This document shows, piece by piece, positions 43,964 to 53,454 of a DNA stretch of 64,000 nt. The DNA lies in the NCBI RefSeq assembly GCF_009939295.1, contig NZ_WVIC01000009.1, positions 1 to 64,000 of the forward strand, in the 5' to 3' direction. The translations under genes and the position numbers were made by a program. Position 1 is the first letter of the stretch. Every line of letters begins with the position of its first letter. The DNA comes from Petrachloros mirabilis ULC683. GTDB lineage: Bacteria; Cyanobacteriota; Cyanobacteriia; Thermosynechococcales; Thermosynechococcaceae. The notes under the pieces are model-generated. The model was not told the origin of the DNA. It did no database searches and saw only the letters and a list, made by a program, of their open reading frames with translations.

Positions 43964-45679
43964 ATGCGCCTGACTTTGACTGCTTGCCTTTTGGCTACTC
44001 TTAGCTTTTTACCCGTTGCTGCTTCTGCCGTTGAGCCCCATGTATTGACAACCGAGGGGGCAGCTATTCGCCTAACGGTACTGGGCCAGTACCAATCTGG
44101 CGTTTATCTCCAAAGTGCAGCCGAAATTGTCACCTATGACCCTTCCACTCAGCGGGGTTTTGTCATTAATGCTGCTTCGGGAGAAGTGGATGTGCTAGAT
44201 CTGTCGAACCCCGCCACCCCCACCCTTGCCTTTACCATCGATGTTTCCGATTTGGGGGCAGATGCCAACAGCGTGGCGGTCAAAAACGGGGTGGTAGCGG
44301 TGGCAGTCGAGGCCAAAAACCGAGCTGATAATGGGTTGGTGGCTCTTTACGACACCAATGGTACGCGGCTGTCTGTTGTGGAAGTGGGGGCACTGCCCGA
44401 TGCGCTGACTTTTTCCCCCAATGGACGCTGGGTGCTGGTTGCCAATGAGGGGGAGCCTGTGGAAGACTATGCTCGTGATCCGGAAGGCTCAGTTAGCATT
44501 ATCGATCTGTCAGTGGGGGCAGCTAACGTTACCCAGGCCAATGTCCGGACTGCGGACTTCCGAGCATTTAATGGGCGAGAGGATGAGCTGCGATCGCAGG
44601 GCATTCGCATTTTTGGGCCAGGGGCCAGCGCCGCCCAGGATTTTGAGCCTGAGTGGGTGGAGGTGGCCGCCGACAACCGCACCGCCTATGTCAGTTTGCA
44701 GGAAAACAACGCCATTGGCGTTATTGATATTGAAAGCGCTCGGGTTACTGCGATTCATCCCCTGGGGTTCAAAGACTGGTCTGAGAAGGGTCAGTGGGCG
44801 GGTAATGGTTTTGATGCCAGTCGGCAAGGGGAAGTGAATATCCGTCACTGGCCCGTGTTTGGTATCTTCCAGCCCGATACTATTCGCATTTTTGAGACTG
44901 GGGGTGAGACTTACATCCTCACCGCTAACGAAGGGGATGCCCGTGACTATGACCAGGATCAGTGGTGGTCTGAGGAGTTTCAACTGAGCCGTCTGCGTCT
45001 GGATCCAGCGGCTTTTCCCAATGCCGAGATCCTGCAAGCACCAGATCAGCTCGGTCAGCTCATGGTGACTTCGACGATGGGGGTTGCCAACGACTGCAAT
45101 CCTTCCCTGACGACGGCTGAGGCCAAAGCTGCGGGTTATGAGAACGTGCGAGCTTACGTGGAAGCCGAGTGCGTCTACGATGCCATCTACACCTTTGGGG
45201 GGCGCTCTTTTGCCCTATTCCAGGTGACTCGCACCGGGTTAGAGCTGGTGTGGGATTCCGGAAGCCAGATGGAAGAAACCGTGCTGGCCCTGACGCCGGA
45301 GTTTTTCAACGCCGATCACCGGCACCGCGAGGTGCAACTGAAGCGCCGCTCCCCCAATAAGGGGCCAGAACCAGAAGGCATCGCCGTGGGGACGATTGGC
45401 GATCGCACCTATGCCTTCGTGGGGCTAGAGCGGGTGGGGGGGATCATGGTCTATGACATCACCAACCCGGCTGAGACGACCTTGGTGAAGTACATCAACA
45501 ACCGGAACTTTAGCCTGGCCACCAGCCCTGAAGGAGGCACGACCACCGATCTGGGCGCAGAAGGGCTGCATTTCATCCCCGCTGCCGATAGTCCCGATCC
45601 CCAGGGTCGCCCCGTGCTGATGGTGGGCAACGAAGTCTCCGGCACCACCACCCTGTTTGCGATTGACCAACTGGACTAG
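43964..45679 (+). CDS. Secreted choice-of-anchor I family beta-propeller protein
   Basis: A 571-residue protein with a clear signal peptide (LTACLLATLSFLPVAASA). The rest consists of beta-propeller-like blades (PDALTFSPNGRWVLVANEGEP, EWVEVAADNRTAYVSLQENN, GGETYILTANEGDARDYD), which define the choice-of-anchor I family. Relatives include extracellular phosphatases or esterase-like proteins; I see no proof of an enzyme active site. Probably periplasmic. A strong hairpin follows the stop. Confidence 0.82.
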   Translation: MRLTLTACLLATLSFLPVAASAVEPHVLTTEGAAIRLTVLGQYQSGVYLQSAAEIVTYDPSTQRGFVINAASGEVDVLDLSNPATPTLAFTIDVSDLGADANSVAVKNGVVAVAVEAKNRADNGLVALYDTNGTRLSVVEVGALPDALTFSPNGRWVLVANEGEPVEDYARDPEGSVSIIDLSVGAANVTQANVRTADFRAFNGREDELRSQGIRIFGPGASAAQDFEPEWVEVAADNRTAYVSLQENNAIGVIDIESARVTAIHPLGFKDWSEKGQWAGNGFDASRQGEVNIRHWPVFGIFQPDTIRIFETGGETYILTANEGDARDYDQDQWWSEEFQLSRLRLDPAAFPNAEILQAPDQLGQLMVTSTMGVANDCNPSLTTAEAKAAGYENVRAYVEAECVYDAIYTFGGRSFALFQVTRTGLELVWDSGSQMEETVLALTPEFFNADHRHREVQLKRRSPNKGPEPEGIAVGTIGDRTYAFVGLERVGGIMVYDITNPAETTLVKYINNRNFSLATSPEGGTTTDLGAEGLHFIPAADSPDPQGRPVLMVGNEVSGTTTLFAIDQLD

Positions 45680-45692
45680 TGGTCTGTCAAGA

Positions 45693-45723
45693 ATTATTTT
45701 GGGGGTGAAACCCCCAAAATAAT
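45693..45723. terminator. Strong hairpin after the beta-propeller gene
   Basis: ATTATTTTGGGGGT and ACCCCCAAAATAAT are perfect inverted arms (14 bp) around a GAA loop, 14 bases after the stop. It lacks a long T-run but is placed and shaped as a terminator. Confidence 0.7.
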
Positions 45724-45810
45724 AACCCCTTCTCTATCCCAGACTCATAAATTCAAGGCTGACAAAACACTAGGATAAGAGACTAGCAGGTTGGAGATAA
45801 AGGGGTGGGA

Positions 45811-46545
45811 ATGGACAACTTCCAGGTCGAGCATGAATATCCCAGGGTCTATGAATATCCCCCCCTTTTGGCTGGGCACCTGATCAAACGCTACCAGCGC
45901 TTTTTCGCAGACATTGAACTAGAGACTGGGGAGATAATCACGGCACATTGCCCCAACACGGGGCCCATGACCGGAGTTTGCTTGGCGGGCAGTCCCGTCC
46001 AGGTCTCCGTCCATGACAACCCCAAACGCAAGCTGAAATATACCTGGGAAATGATTTGGGTTGACGAAACCTGGGTCGGTATCAATACAGGTCTGCCCAA
46101 TCGGGTGACCCAACGGCTACTGGAGTTGCGCTGTATCCCAGCCTTGGCAGATTATGAACGTCTCCGACGAGAAGTTGTCTATGGTCAGGAGAACAGTCGA
46201 GTTGATTTTGTACTGACTACAGCAGCCGGGGAATCCCTCTATGTAGAAGTTAAGAATACCACCTGGTGCCAGGGTTCCCTGGGGCTGTTTCCCGATACGG
46301 TGACGACGCGGGGGCAAAAGCATTTGCGAGAGCTGAAAGCAATGCTACCCCAGACACGGGCCAGCATGTTGTACTTCATTAACCGAGGAGACTGTTCTGA
46401 GTTTGCCCCCGGTGATGAGGCAGATCCGGAGTATGGGCGGTTGCTTCGGGAAGCGGTTCAGGCAGGGTTAGAGGTTTATCCTTGCCGGTTTGAGGTTACG
46501 CCGACCCAGGTTTTGTACTTGGGATGTGCGTCTCTGGTGCTCTAG
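45811..46545 (+). CDS. sfsA: Sugar fermentation stimulation protein homolog SfsA
   Basis: A 244-residue SfsA: ITAHCPNTGPMTGVC, NPKRKLKYTWEM, NTGLPNRV and the nuclease-like VDFVLT...YVEVKNTTW motif. SfsA proteins bind DNA and carry a restriction-endonuclease-like fold; the biological role is unclear. Starts at 45805 (GTG) and 45811 (ATG) are both possible; the ATG is preferred. Its stop overlaps that of the convergent DUF389 gene by four bases. Confidence 0.93.
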   Translation: MDNFQVEHEYPRVYEYPPLLAGHLIKRYQRFFADIELETGEIITAHCPNTGPMTGVCLAGSPVQVSVHDNPKRKLKYTWEMIWVDETWVGINTGLPNRVTQRLLELRCIPALADYERLRREVVYGQENSRVDFVLTTAAGESLYVEVKNTTWCQGSLGLFPDTVTTRGQKHLRELKAMLPQTRASMLYFINRGDCSEFAPGDEADPEYGRLLREAVQAGLEVYPCRFEVTPTQVLYLGCASLVL

Positions 46546-47681
46546 TCTGAGTTTGCCGTTTCTGCCGTCGTTTCAAAGAACTCAGCAGGAATCACGGATA
46601 CAGTTAGATCAATGGTACGGCTCAGTTCGCTAGCTAAAAACTGCCGCACCAGCTCCACCTGCGTTTCAGTAATTGTCCCCGGCTGGGCGGTGACTTGCAT
46701 TTCAACGTAGAGGCGGTGGCGGCGAGGCCGAACTTGCAAAGACTCAATTTGAGTCCGCGAAAAGGTTAAGGTTTCGCGCTGTAACAGGCGCTCAATTTGG
46801 TTGCGGACGTTCTCGCGCAGCAAAATATTCCGCAAAGAGATGCCCAGGGGAATGACCAGCAGGATCAGACCTAAAACCCCTGCCAACAGACCCGATTTGG
46901 CTTTCTCTACGGAGCCATAACGCTGGAGCAAAAATACCAGGGCACCGCTAAAAATAATCCCGATCAGATTGGTGGCAAACAGAATCAACGATCCAACGCC
47001 GACCTCTTGACTGCCATAGGCAAGGCCAATTCCCACCACGCTTAGGGGGGGGACAAGGGCAACTGCGATCGCAACCCCTGGTAAAGCATCTGACACTTCA
47101 CTGCGCGACTTGGCATAGGCACCTGCAACCCCGGCGGCCAAAGCAACCCCCAGATCCAACAGAGAAGGACGAATGCGACCGACAATTTCAGGATTCAGAG
47201 TTCGTAGTCCCAGAATTTGAGTCAAGAGCATGGCAATCAGAATGTTCATAGCCACCCCCAAAGCCAGGGTCATACTGGCTCGTCTAAGGAGGCGACGGTT
47301 GGCCACCACAATGGCCAGGGCAATGCTAATAATCGGCCCCATCATCGGCGCAATAATCATAGCCCCAATAATGGTGGCGGCACTGCCTGCCAGCAAGCCT
47401 AAGGTGGCAATGACGCTGGACAAGCCCAAAAGAATAAAAAAACCAGCCGAGGGCACCGCCACTCGCCACAGATTACGGGTGAGATCCACCAGGGTGAGGG
47501 GTTCATCTTCTAGCCATTTCCATTCACCGCTGTTTTGATGCCAAAAATTCCAAATCGCTCGTTTCCAGCGTGCCAAGATGCGCAACACAAATATTTTGGA
47601 TGGTGGCTTTGGGGGAATTTGGGCAGGTGTCTCAGGTTCGGGCATAAACTCTGACGTAAAGTTTACTCTCAGGCTTAACAT
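46542..47681 (-). CDS. DUF389 family membrane protein
   Basis: A 379-residue protein with about eight membrane helices of the DUF389 family: TLGLLAGSAATIIGAMIIAP, MGPIISIALAIV, LPGVAIAVALVPPLSVVGIG. The C-terminal 90 residues are a soluble domain. Function is unknown; a transport role is often suggested. An internal ATG at 47645 is an alternative start that would drop 12 residues. Confidence 0.85.
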   Translation of the reverse strand: MLSLRVNFTSEFMPEPETPAQIPPKPPSKIFVLRILARWKRAIWNFWHQNSGEWKWLEDEPLTLVDLTRNLWRVAVPSAGFFILLGLSSVIATLGLLAGSAATIIGAMIIAPMMGPIISIALAIVVANRRLLRRASMTLALGVAMNILIAMLLTQILGLRTLNPEIVGRIRPSLLDLGVALAAGVAGAYAKSRSEVSDALPGVAIAVALVPPLSVVGIGLAYGSQEVGVGSLILFATNLIGIIFSGALVFLLQRYGSVEKAKSGLLAGVLGLILLVIPLGISLRNILLRENVRNQIERLLQRETLTFSRTQIESLQVRPRRHRLYVEMQVTAQPGTITETQVELVRQFLASELSRTIDLTVSVIPAEFFETTAETANSD

Positions 47682-47750
47682 AAAACTGTTAAATCTCAGA
47701 ATATCTTTGCCCTAGCTGCCAAAGCCACCTGAACATACCCATTGCTGATC

Positions 47751-47858
47751 TATAGCGGTTTACAGATCAATGGAGTACATGGGGTGCAGGGGGCAGTGCC
47801 CCCTGCGTGGGGGTTCCACCCCCACACCCCGTATTTCACTCAGGTGAGAACCGCTATA
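47751..47858. repeat. Intact family A element (108 bp)
   Basis: The ends TATAGCGGTT and AACCGCTATA are exact inverted repeats, extending imperfectly inward. The middle contains GCAGGGGGCAGTGCCCCCTG, a strong hairpin, and GGGGGTTCCACCCCC. It is the uninterrupted reference for the interrupted copy at 28849-29135. Flanking TA dinucleotides fit an IS630/mariner-like mobilisation. Confidence 0.85.
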
Positions 47859-47934
47859 AACGGTATGTCTTATGAAAAATCAGCCGCAGTTTCCTGGTGC
47901 TGATTCTGAAGAACTCTGGCGTGAGTCGCAAAAT

Positions 47935-48510
47935 CTAGTTGGTTTGAGGAGATTCAACCGGCGAGTCTGCTGGACTTTCGGGTGTGGTAGGTTCTGGATC
48001 TGCGATCGGTGGGACAGGATCGCTCGGCGTCACACTTTCTGCCGGAGGACTGGTTTCCCCAGTTGTGGCTGGAGGACTAGCCGGAGGCACATTAATCTCT
48101 GTGTTGATGTCTGGGGCAGGTTGCTGCGGAGATGGACTAGGGGGAACGGTGATGTTGATATTAGGTGGTTGCTGCCCCTCAGGTGTGGTCGGCTGCTCAG
48201 GAATCACCACTGGATCCGGGGCTGTCGGCTCTGGGCGTGTGAGTAGGTACCAAAATAAAACACCAAGACCCAGTACAGCAGTGACAATCACCCCAACTAA
48301 AACCCCTCGGGAGGCATTTTCAGTATCGCGATCGCGCAGAGCCTTCTCGACTCGCAATTGTCGTTCTTGTTCGACGAGGGCTGCTTCTGCCCGCTCTGCC
48401 CGCAACTTGTCGCGGTGGGTTTGCAGTGCTGGGTCAAGCCTTGGGTCAACCAAAGTCTCTTCAGGATCCTCAAAGACAGAATCAGATTGAGGATTGGGGA
48501 AATTAGACAT
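47935..48510 (-). CDS. Single-span membrane protein with proline-rich tail
   Basis: A 191-residue protein. Residues 30-65 are charged and helical (LRAERAEAALVEQERQLRVEK), one membrane helix follows (VLVGVIVTAVLGLGVLFWYLL, about 70-90), and the last 100 residues are Pro/Thr/Ser-rich, probably unfolded. It resembles the next gene in plan: soluble N-terminus, helix, proline-rich acidic tail with INITVP / INTEINVPP-type segments. Function unknown; the tail would lie outside the cytosol if the N-terminus is inside. Confidence 0.72.
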   Translation of the reverse strand: MSNFPNPQSDSVFEDPEETLVDPRLDPALQTHRDKLRAERAEAALVEQERQLRVEKALRDRDTENASRGVLVGVIVTAVLGLGVLFWYLLTRPEPTAPDPVVIPEQPTTPEGQQPPNINITVPPSPSPQQPAPDINTEINVPPASPPATTGETSPPAESVTPSDPVPPIADPEPTTPESPADSPVESPQTN

Positions 48511-48581
48511 TGCTTTAAACTCCTGAACCCATGAGGCAGACTAATTGACAAATGAATGCGTAGTAAAAATCTCGAAAGAGA

Positions 48582-48947
48582 TTAGTTATTTGAACCTGAG
48601 GGAGCTGAATCAGCAGGGCTATCCTCTTGAGGAGATGTTTGTGTTCCCTCGGGCAAATTTATTTCTGGGATGGTTACTTCTGGAGGAGAAACTTCTGGAA
48701 TTTCAATATTAATTTCAGGTGGTTCTGAGTTTGACTCGGGGATATTAATAATGTTTGGCTGCTGCTCAGTTGTCGCAGTATCTTGCCGGAGAAATACCCA
48801 AACGCCCAACCCAGCAACAATTACAAGCACCGCTCCCAACAAGACTCCTAGGGTTAAATTGGCGCTACTTTGACGAGACTGACCATCGACGTAGCCTTTT
48901 TTGTAATCAACTGGATTAGGTTCTTCTCTGTTGTAGCGAGTTGACAT
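48582..48947 (-). CDS. Single-span membrane protein with acidic, proline-rich tail (paralog-like)
   Basis: A 121-residue protein: short charged N-terminus (MSTRYNREEPNPVDYKKG), membrane helix (LGVLLGAVLVIVAGLGVWVFL) and a tail with repeated INIPE / INIEIPE / TIPEINLPE units. It lies 71 bases upstream of the similar 191-residue gene on the same strand, so a duplicated pair is likely. Confidence 0.72.
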   Translation of the reverse strand: MSTRYNREEPNPVDYKKGYVDGQSRQSSANLTLGVLLGAVLVIVAGLGVWVFLRQDTATTEQQPNIINIPESNSEPPEINIEIPEVSPPEVTIPEINLPEGTQTSPQEDSPADSAPSGSNN

Positions 48948-49207
48948 TTCTAAAACTCTCCAAAGCCTTAATGAAAGGGATCAGATGCTATTCAATTAGC
49001 ATCCATATAGATGCTTCCTGAATTTGGTTTGAATTTCAAAACCGAATTACTTTTTACATGTTTGATACTTTACAAGTATGACGGATAGAGACACTCACTC
49101 CATCTACCCGAAGCCGTAAGTTAGCTTCCAAAGACTCTATCTAGAGAAATAAACCCCAACTCGGAACACCAGCGCCCTAGCAGTCAAGGAATAGCTGCGC
49201 CTGGTGT

Positions 49208-49299
49208 GCCTGACGTTTCACCAGGAAGATTTTGATGGGTCGGAGATCCTCAAGTTCCACCCCCACACCCCGTACCTCACTCAGGTGAGAACCGCCATA
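49208..49299. repeat. Composite of partial family C and partial family A repeats
   Basis: Bases 49208-49252 match part of family C (GGAAGATTTTGATGGGTCGG); bases 49254-49299 are the right half of family A (GTTCCACCCCCACACCCCGT ending AACCGCCATA). The 381-base gap around it, between the proline-rich gene and the Uma2 gene, has no other feature. Confidence 0.65.
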
Positions 49300-49328
49300 A
49301 TTGATGGAATAACTGTGTCTAGCCAATC

Positions 49329-49880
49329 CTAGGCATTCAAAATCGCATCCACTGAAATATCTATACTTGGAAATGCCAGGGGCTGAATGATGCCACCCGT
49401 AAAGGTCTGTTTCGATAGATACTCGCCTTTTTTAGGATGACGAAACATCATAAGCTGTAGTCCTTTCAAATTCACCACCCAATATTCAGGAATATTGACT
49501 TCTGCATAAATCTTGGTTTTGATGTCAAGATCTGTCATCAAGCTGGAGTTGGCATATTCAACAATCCAGAAAATATTTTCGGGATAGGGATGATGCGATC
49601 GATACTCACGTCCTAGCCGTTGCACAATCGCTAGATCGGGTTCTGGCTCTGAATCGTTGGGTAGTGTGATCGGCTTTGCTTGACGAACTTTAGCGCGATC
49701 ACCTAATAACTTCGCCAAATATTCCCCAGCCTCATCGCTACAGTAGGCGTGAGGTTCACCCTCTGGAGCCATTTCAACAATTTCTCCTTTGAGCAACTCT
49801 ACCCGACGATCTTTTAAGATCTCTGCTTCGATCATCTGGTGGTAGTCTGCCACCGTCCATTTTGCAAGGGTAATTGTCAT
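49329..49880 (-). CDS. Uma2 family endonuclease-like protein
   Basis: A 183-residue Uma2 (DUF820) protein with the PD-(D/E)XK-like arrangement: ERVEL-like RRVELLKGEIVEM, SEPEPDLAIV, IFWIVEYANSS and KTKIYAEVNIPEYWVV. The family is strongly expanded in cyanobacteria; function is not settled. It stands alone, next to repeats. Confidence 0.88.
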   Translation of the reverse strand: MTITLAKWTVADYHQMIEAEILKDRRVELLKGEIVEMAPEGEPHAYCSDEAGEYLAKLLGDRAKVRQAKPITLPNDSEPEPDLAIVQRLGREYRSHHPYPENIFWIVEYANSSLMTDLDIKTKIYAEVNIPEYWVVNLKGLQLMMFRHPKKGEYLSKQTFTGGIIQPLAFPSIDISVDAILNA

Positions 49881-49972
49881 GGCGATCGCATCTCAAGTGA
49901 TACAGCAATCCTAAATCAATTGTGAATTAACCCGTGAGGTTAGGTTTTTTTTCAAAACGGTTTTCAATGCCC

Positions 49973-52066
49973 TCATCTTTGGAACCCATCACTGGAAGCC
50001 TCGCCAAAGAGGACTATCGAGCATTCCAGATCCCGCATCACTTGGGTGGCCACATCACTCACAGCTAGTCCTGCCACAGTTCGCCGCCGCAGCGATCGCA
50101 GGATTACCAGGTCAAAGGTGTCTGCCATTCGCAAAATCACCTGAGCTACGTCATCATGAGCCACCATCTTTAGCTTAAACAATCCGGGCTTTTCTGCCAT
50201 CTCTAGCAGCGCCATCAGTTGCGACTTAAACTCAAGGCGAATTTCTCCAGGGGTTTGGGGTGCATAAACATGTAGCAGCGTCACTGTGGCTTGATTTGTC
50301 TCCGCTAAAAATTGGGCGAACCGAGCAACCCGTAACGCAGACGGCGTTAAATCTCGTAGGGGCACCAAAATATGTTGAATGGCTGTTGGGGGTTGCAGCA
50401 GCCGCATCACGGCGACTGGACAATGGGATGACCAAAACACTTGATTGGCCAAATTGCCAAACAACCGAGCCCGTAGGCTGGTCATTTCGCCATAGCCCAT
50501 CACGATTAGATTGGCTTTGGTCTCTTTGGCTGACCGGTTAATGCCTTGGGCAATATCACTGTCAATGCGCAGGGTGGGGCGAACTTCAATCTTAAGCTGC
50601 TGCCCTAAGTCTGTTGCTCGATTGAGGAGACGCTGGTTTTGTGCGATCGCAGCATCTAACTCCGGTTCATCCATAAAAACTGAAGCTTTCACCACCACCA
50701 ACGGCACAATCACCCCCTGCTCATGATGCGCTAGAAGGGCTGCCAGCTCAATTAAGTAATCTTCGGTCTCAGGGTTATGAATAGGAATGACCACCGTAAA
50801 GGGGCCAGGAGTAACTTCTGTCCCTGGTATATGGGCGAGCGTTAGCACCTGCCCCATCCCGGGCAAAGGACGAGGGGCGGGCACCTGGATCATGGAGAGG
50901 CGACTGGCAAACCGAGCCGTCAACACTGGCCCCACCAAGGAGGTCACCAGCATCAGCACAATCACACTGTTAAAGATCGCCTCCGAAAGGAGCCCCACTT
51001 GAAATCCCACCAATGCCGCTGCCAGAGTCGCCGCAACCTGAGGGATTGACAGCGACCACATGGTTAGCATCTCCATGCGGCTGTAGCCAAACAGAAGTTT
51101 GGTGATTAGCGCAGCCACAAACTTGCTGCCTACCAGCCCCCCGACAATGGCAACCACCATCAACACATTGGTCGTCAGCGTCTCCATAAAGACTGGGATA
51201 TTCAGCAGCAGCCCCATATCTACAAAGAAAAAGGGAATGAACAGCACACTCCCCACAAATTCCACCTTGTCTTTGACCGGACTACCCCGCAGGACATCAT
51301 TGACCGCCAGCCCTGCCAAGAATGCCCCTACGATATTTTCTACCCGAATCACCTGGGCACCCGCCGCCGCCAAAAAGACCGCCAACAGAATAAACAAAAA
51401 CTGGTTGCCCTCCTCATCACTGCTGCGGCGAAAATAAATCTTGCCAGCCCAGTCAAATCCAAATAGCACCACGGCTGCATAGGCCAGTAGCGCCCCCAAT
51501 TGCAGCCCCAGATTTAACCAGGAAAACTCGCCTGCATCAATAGAAACACAAACCGCCAGCACCAATAGTGCCCCAATATCGGTAAAAATAGTGGCTCCCA
51601 CTGTTACCATTACCGACTCAGTTTTGACAATGCCCAAACGCCGCACAATGGGATAAGCCAAAAGCGTATGGGACGCCAATAAGGAGCCAATCAGCACCGC
51701 TGAGTTAGTACCAAACCCAAAAGCCAGACCAATCAGGGTGCCGGTCATCAACGGCACTGCAAAGGTTGCCAGGCCAAAGCTAAATGATCGGTTCCGAGTT
51801 TTGCGAAACTCTCCGAGGTCAATTTCTAGCCCCGCCACAAACATCAGGTACAGTTTGCCAATGTCAGAGAGCAGCTTCATGGTTTCTGATTCATGGGTGA
51901 GCAGCGCTAGGGCATAGGGTCCTAGCGCCACCCCAGCCACCAGCAGCCCTACCAGCCCCGGCATCCGCAGCCGCTCAAAAATTGGGGGAATGGTCAAGCT
52001 CACCAACAGCAGCAACGTAAAGATAAAGATGGGCGAGGCCAGCACCACCTCAGACAACTGTTCCAT
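49973..52066 (-). CDS. CPA2-type cation:proton antiporter with universal-stress domain
   Basis: A 697-residue membrane protein. The first 390 residues form 12-13 helices of a CPA2 Na+(K+)/H+ exchanger (PPIFERLRMPGLVGLLVAG, LIGSLLASHTLLAYPIV, FLAGLAVNDVL). Residues about 410-690 form two cytosolic universal-stress-protein-like domains (VTPGPFTVVIPIHNP, NLIVMGYGEM, HILVPLRDLTPSALRV). It likely exchanges monovalent cations for protons under ATP/AMP or stress control. Confidence 0.92.
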   Translation of the reverse strand: MEQLSEVVLASPIFIFTLLLLVSLTIPPIFERLRMPGLVGLLVAGVALGPYALALLTHESETMKLLSDIGKLYLMFVAGLEIDLGEFRKTRNRSFSFGLATFAVPLMTGTLIGLAFGFGTNSAVLIGSLLASHTLLAYPIVRRLGIVKTESVMVTVGATIFTDIGALLVLAVCVSIDAGEFSWLNLGLQLGALLAYAAVVLFGFDWAGKIYFRRSSDEEGNQFLFILLAVFLAAAGAQVIRVENIVGAFLAGLAVNDVLRGSPVKDKVEFVGSVLFIPFFFVDMGLLLNIPVFMETLTTNVLMVVAIVGGLVGSKFVAALITKLLFGYSRMEMLTMWSLSIPQVAATLAAALVGFQVGLLSEAIFNSVIVLMLVTSLVGPVLTARFASRLSMIQVPAPRPLPGMGQVLTLAHIPGTEVTPGPFTVVIPIHNPETEDYLIELAALLAHHEQGVIVPLVVVKASVFMDEPELDAAIAQNQRLLNRATDLGQQLKIEVRPTLRIDSDIAQGINRSAKETKANLIVMGYGEMTSLRARLFGNLANQVFWSSHCPVAVMRLLQPPTAIQHILVPLRDLTPSALRVARFAQFLAETNQATVTLLHVYAPQTPGEIRLEFKSQLMALLEMAEKPGLFKLKMVAHDDVAQVILRMADTFDLVILRSLRRRTVAGLAVSDVATQVMRDLECSIVLFGEASSDGFQR

Positions 52067-52151
52067 GAAGACTCGCTCAAATCCTTAGCTTAACCGGCAG
52101 ATCCGCTTCAGGCAGCATACTGAGCGACATTGCTCAGTTCAGCTTTTGAGC

Positions 52152-52595
52152 CTAGCGAATGCCGGTGCCGTAGGCAATCACTTCCAGCGCCACTAGACCA
52201 CTCTGTCCGGATTGATCGCCAAGGCTGGCGGTTTCCAGGCGCACATTAATGACTTGAGTGGCTCCCCAGGCAATGGCCTCTTCTTTCATGCGCAGTAAGG
52301 CTTCTCGACGGCCTCGCTCTAGGAGGGTTTCGTAAGATTCAATTCGTCCTCCCATCAGGTTAAACAGCAGTGCCAGAAAGGTCTTAAAGTAATCGCTGGA
52401 AATCACCACACTGCCCATAAAGAGTTGGGCTGCCTGGGCTGGAGGCAAGGGTGGCTTGGCACCTATATTCAGCAACATGACCCCTTGAGTCTGTTGCTCT
52501 CGCTGGGCTAAGTCTTCAAAGTGACGACGCTCTAGGAGGCTGCCAACGCTGTAGCCTATGGCCAGTAGACCCAAGAAAATCAGAAGCTCTATCAT
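52152..52595 (-). CDS. YbjQ/heavy-metal-binding-domain protein with membrane anchor
   Basis: A 147-residue protein: N-terminal membrane helix (IELLIFLGLLAIGYSVGSLL), then a YbjQ-type (DUF74) domain (VVISSDYFKTF, GGRIESYETLLERGRREALLRMKEEA, ATQVINVRLETASLG). YbjQ domains form pentamers; the role is unclear. It is a paralog of the gene just upstream. Confidence 0.82.
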   Translation of the reverse strand: MIELLIFLGLLAIGYSVGSLLERRHFEDLAQREQQTQGVMLLNIGAKPPLPPAQAAQLFMGSVVISSDYFKTFLALLFNLMGGRIESYETLLERGRREALLRMKEEAIAWGATQVINVRLETASLGDQSGQSGLVALEVIAYGTGIR

Positions 52596-52597
52596 GG

Positions 52598-52945
52598 CTA
52601 ATCGACCCGCACGGCAGTGCCGTAGGCAAAGAGTTCCGCTGCGCCTTGGGCAACCGAAGAAGTTGCAAAGCGAATATTGACCACAGCATTGGCTCCCAAC
52701 TGTTGCGCTTCGCTCGTCATTCGATCCAGGGCTTCTTCACGAGCCTCTTGCAGCAGTTCGGTATAGCCGCGCAGTTCACCGCCAACCAGATTCTTGAAGC
52801 CTGCCGCAATGTCTCGGCCAATATGCTTGGCTCGCACAGTACTGCCTTGAACCAAGCCTAAATGCTGAATAATAGTCTTGCCCGGCACCCCTTCTAAAGT
52901 AGTCAAAATTAGGGCTGCGCGAGAGAAAACAGGAGGACGATTCAC
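52598..52945 (-). CDS. YbjQ family protein
   Basis: A 115-residue soluble YbjQ (DUF74) protein: LTTLEGVPGKTIIQHLGLVQG, VKAKHIGRD-like VRAKHIGRDIAAGFKNLVGG, YTELLQEAREEALDRM, GANAVVNIRFATSSV. It lies two bases upstream of the anchored paralog, so the two probably assemble together. Confidence 0.85.
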   Translation of the reverse strand: MNRPPVFSRAALILTTLEGVPGKTIIQHLGLVQGSTVRAKHIGRDIAAGFKNLVGGELRGYTELLQEAREEALDRMTSEAQQLGANAVVNIRFATSSVAQGAAELFAYGTAVRVD

Positions 52946-53225
52946 GATAAGGCAGATCCTTGAGGTTAGATGAAGGTTAATTCAATGGTCTGCTCAAATT
53001 TTACTTCGTTTCAAGGGCATAGATGGCAATAGTTTTCCTGACCCGGATAGGCAATATTCCCATCAGTCAGTCTCTAGCTTGAGCTGGATCACCCATTCTC
53101 CGTATTTTTGCGAAGGTTTTGGCGATGCCAGGGAGATAGGTTCGGTAATTGCACTGTTGAAGATTTCGGATTCAGTGGCGGACACTACGAACTGACACTC
53201 CTCAAGCGCTACACGGGTTGCTTCT

Positions 53226-53438
53226 ATGGCCACTTCTGCTCAAGACCTCCTCATTGAATTTTTGCAAACGGATCTGGGGCTCTCCGCTGAGGTCATTGCG
53301 ATCGCAACTCGCAAGCAGGAAACCCTGATCAGCCAAATTCACATCACCCTTTGGCAATATGGTCTGATTTCGCTCCAGCAGTTGAACCGAATTTTTGACT
53401 GGCTAGAGCATGTAGGGGTAGCCCCCGACCTGGGATAA
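53226..53438 (+). CDS. DUF2949 family protein
   Basis: A 70-residue protein of the cyanobacterial DUF2949 type: LIEFLQTDLGLSAEVIAIA, LPMILWQYG-like ITLWQYGLISLQQLNRIFDWLE. Function unknown. Complete, monocistronic. Confidence 0.82.
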   Translation: MATSAQDLLIEFLQTDLGLSAEVIAIATRKQETLISQIHITLWQYGLISLQQLNRIFDWLEHVGVAPDLG

Positions 53439-53454
53439 GCCCGCTCTAAATGGT

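Noticed and set aside
44421-44837. 138-residue frame inside the beta-propeller gene
   Set aside because: Shadow of a strong coding region with a signal peptide and conserved repeats.
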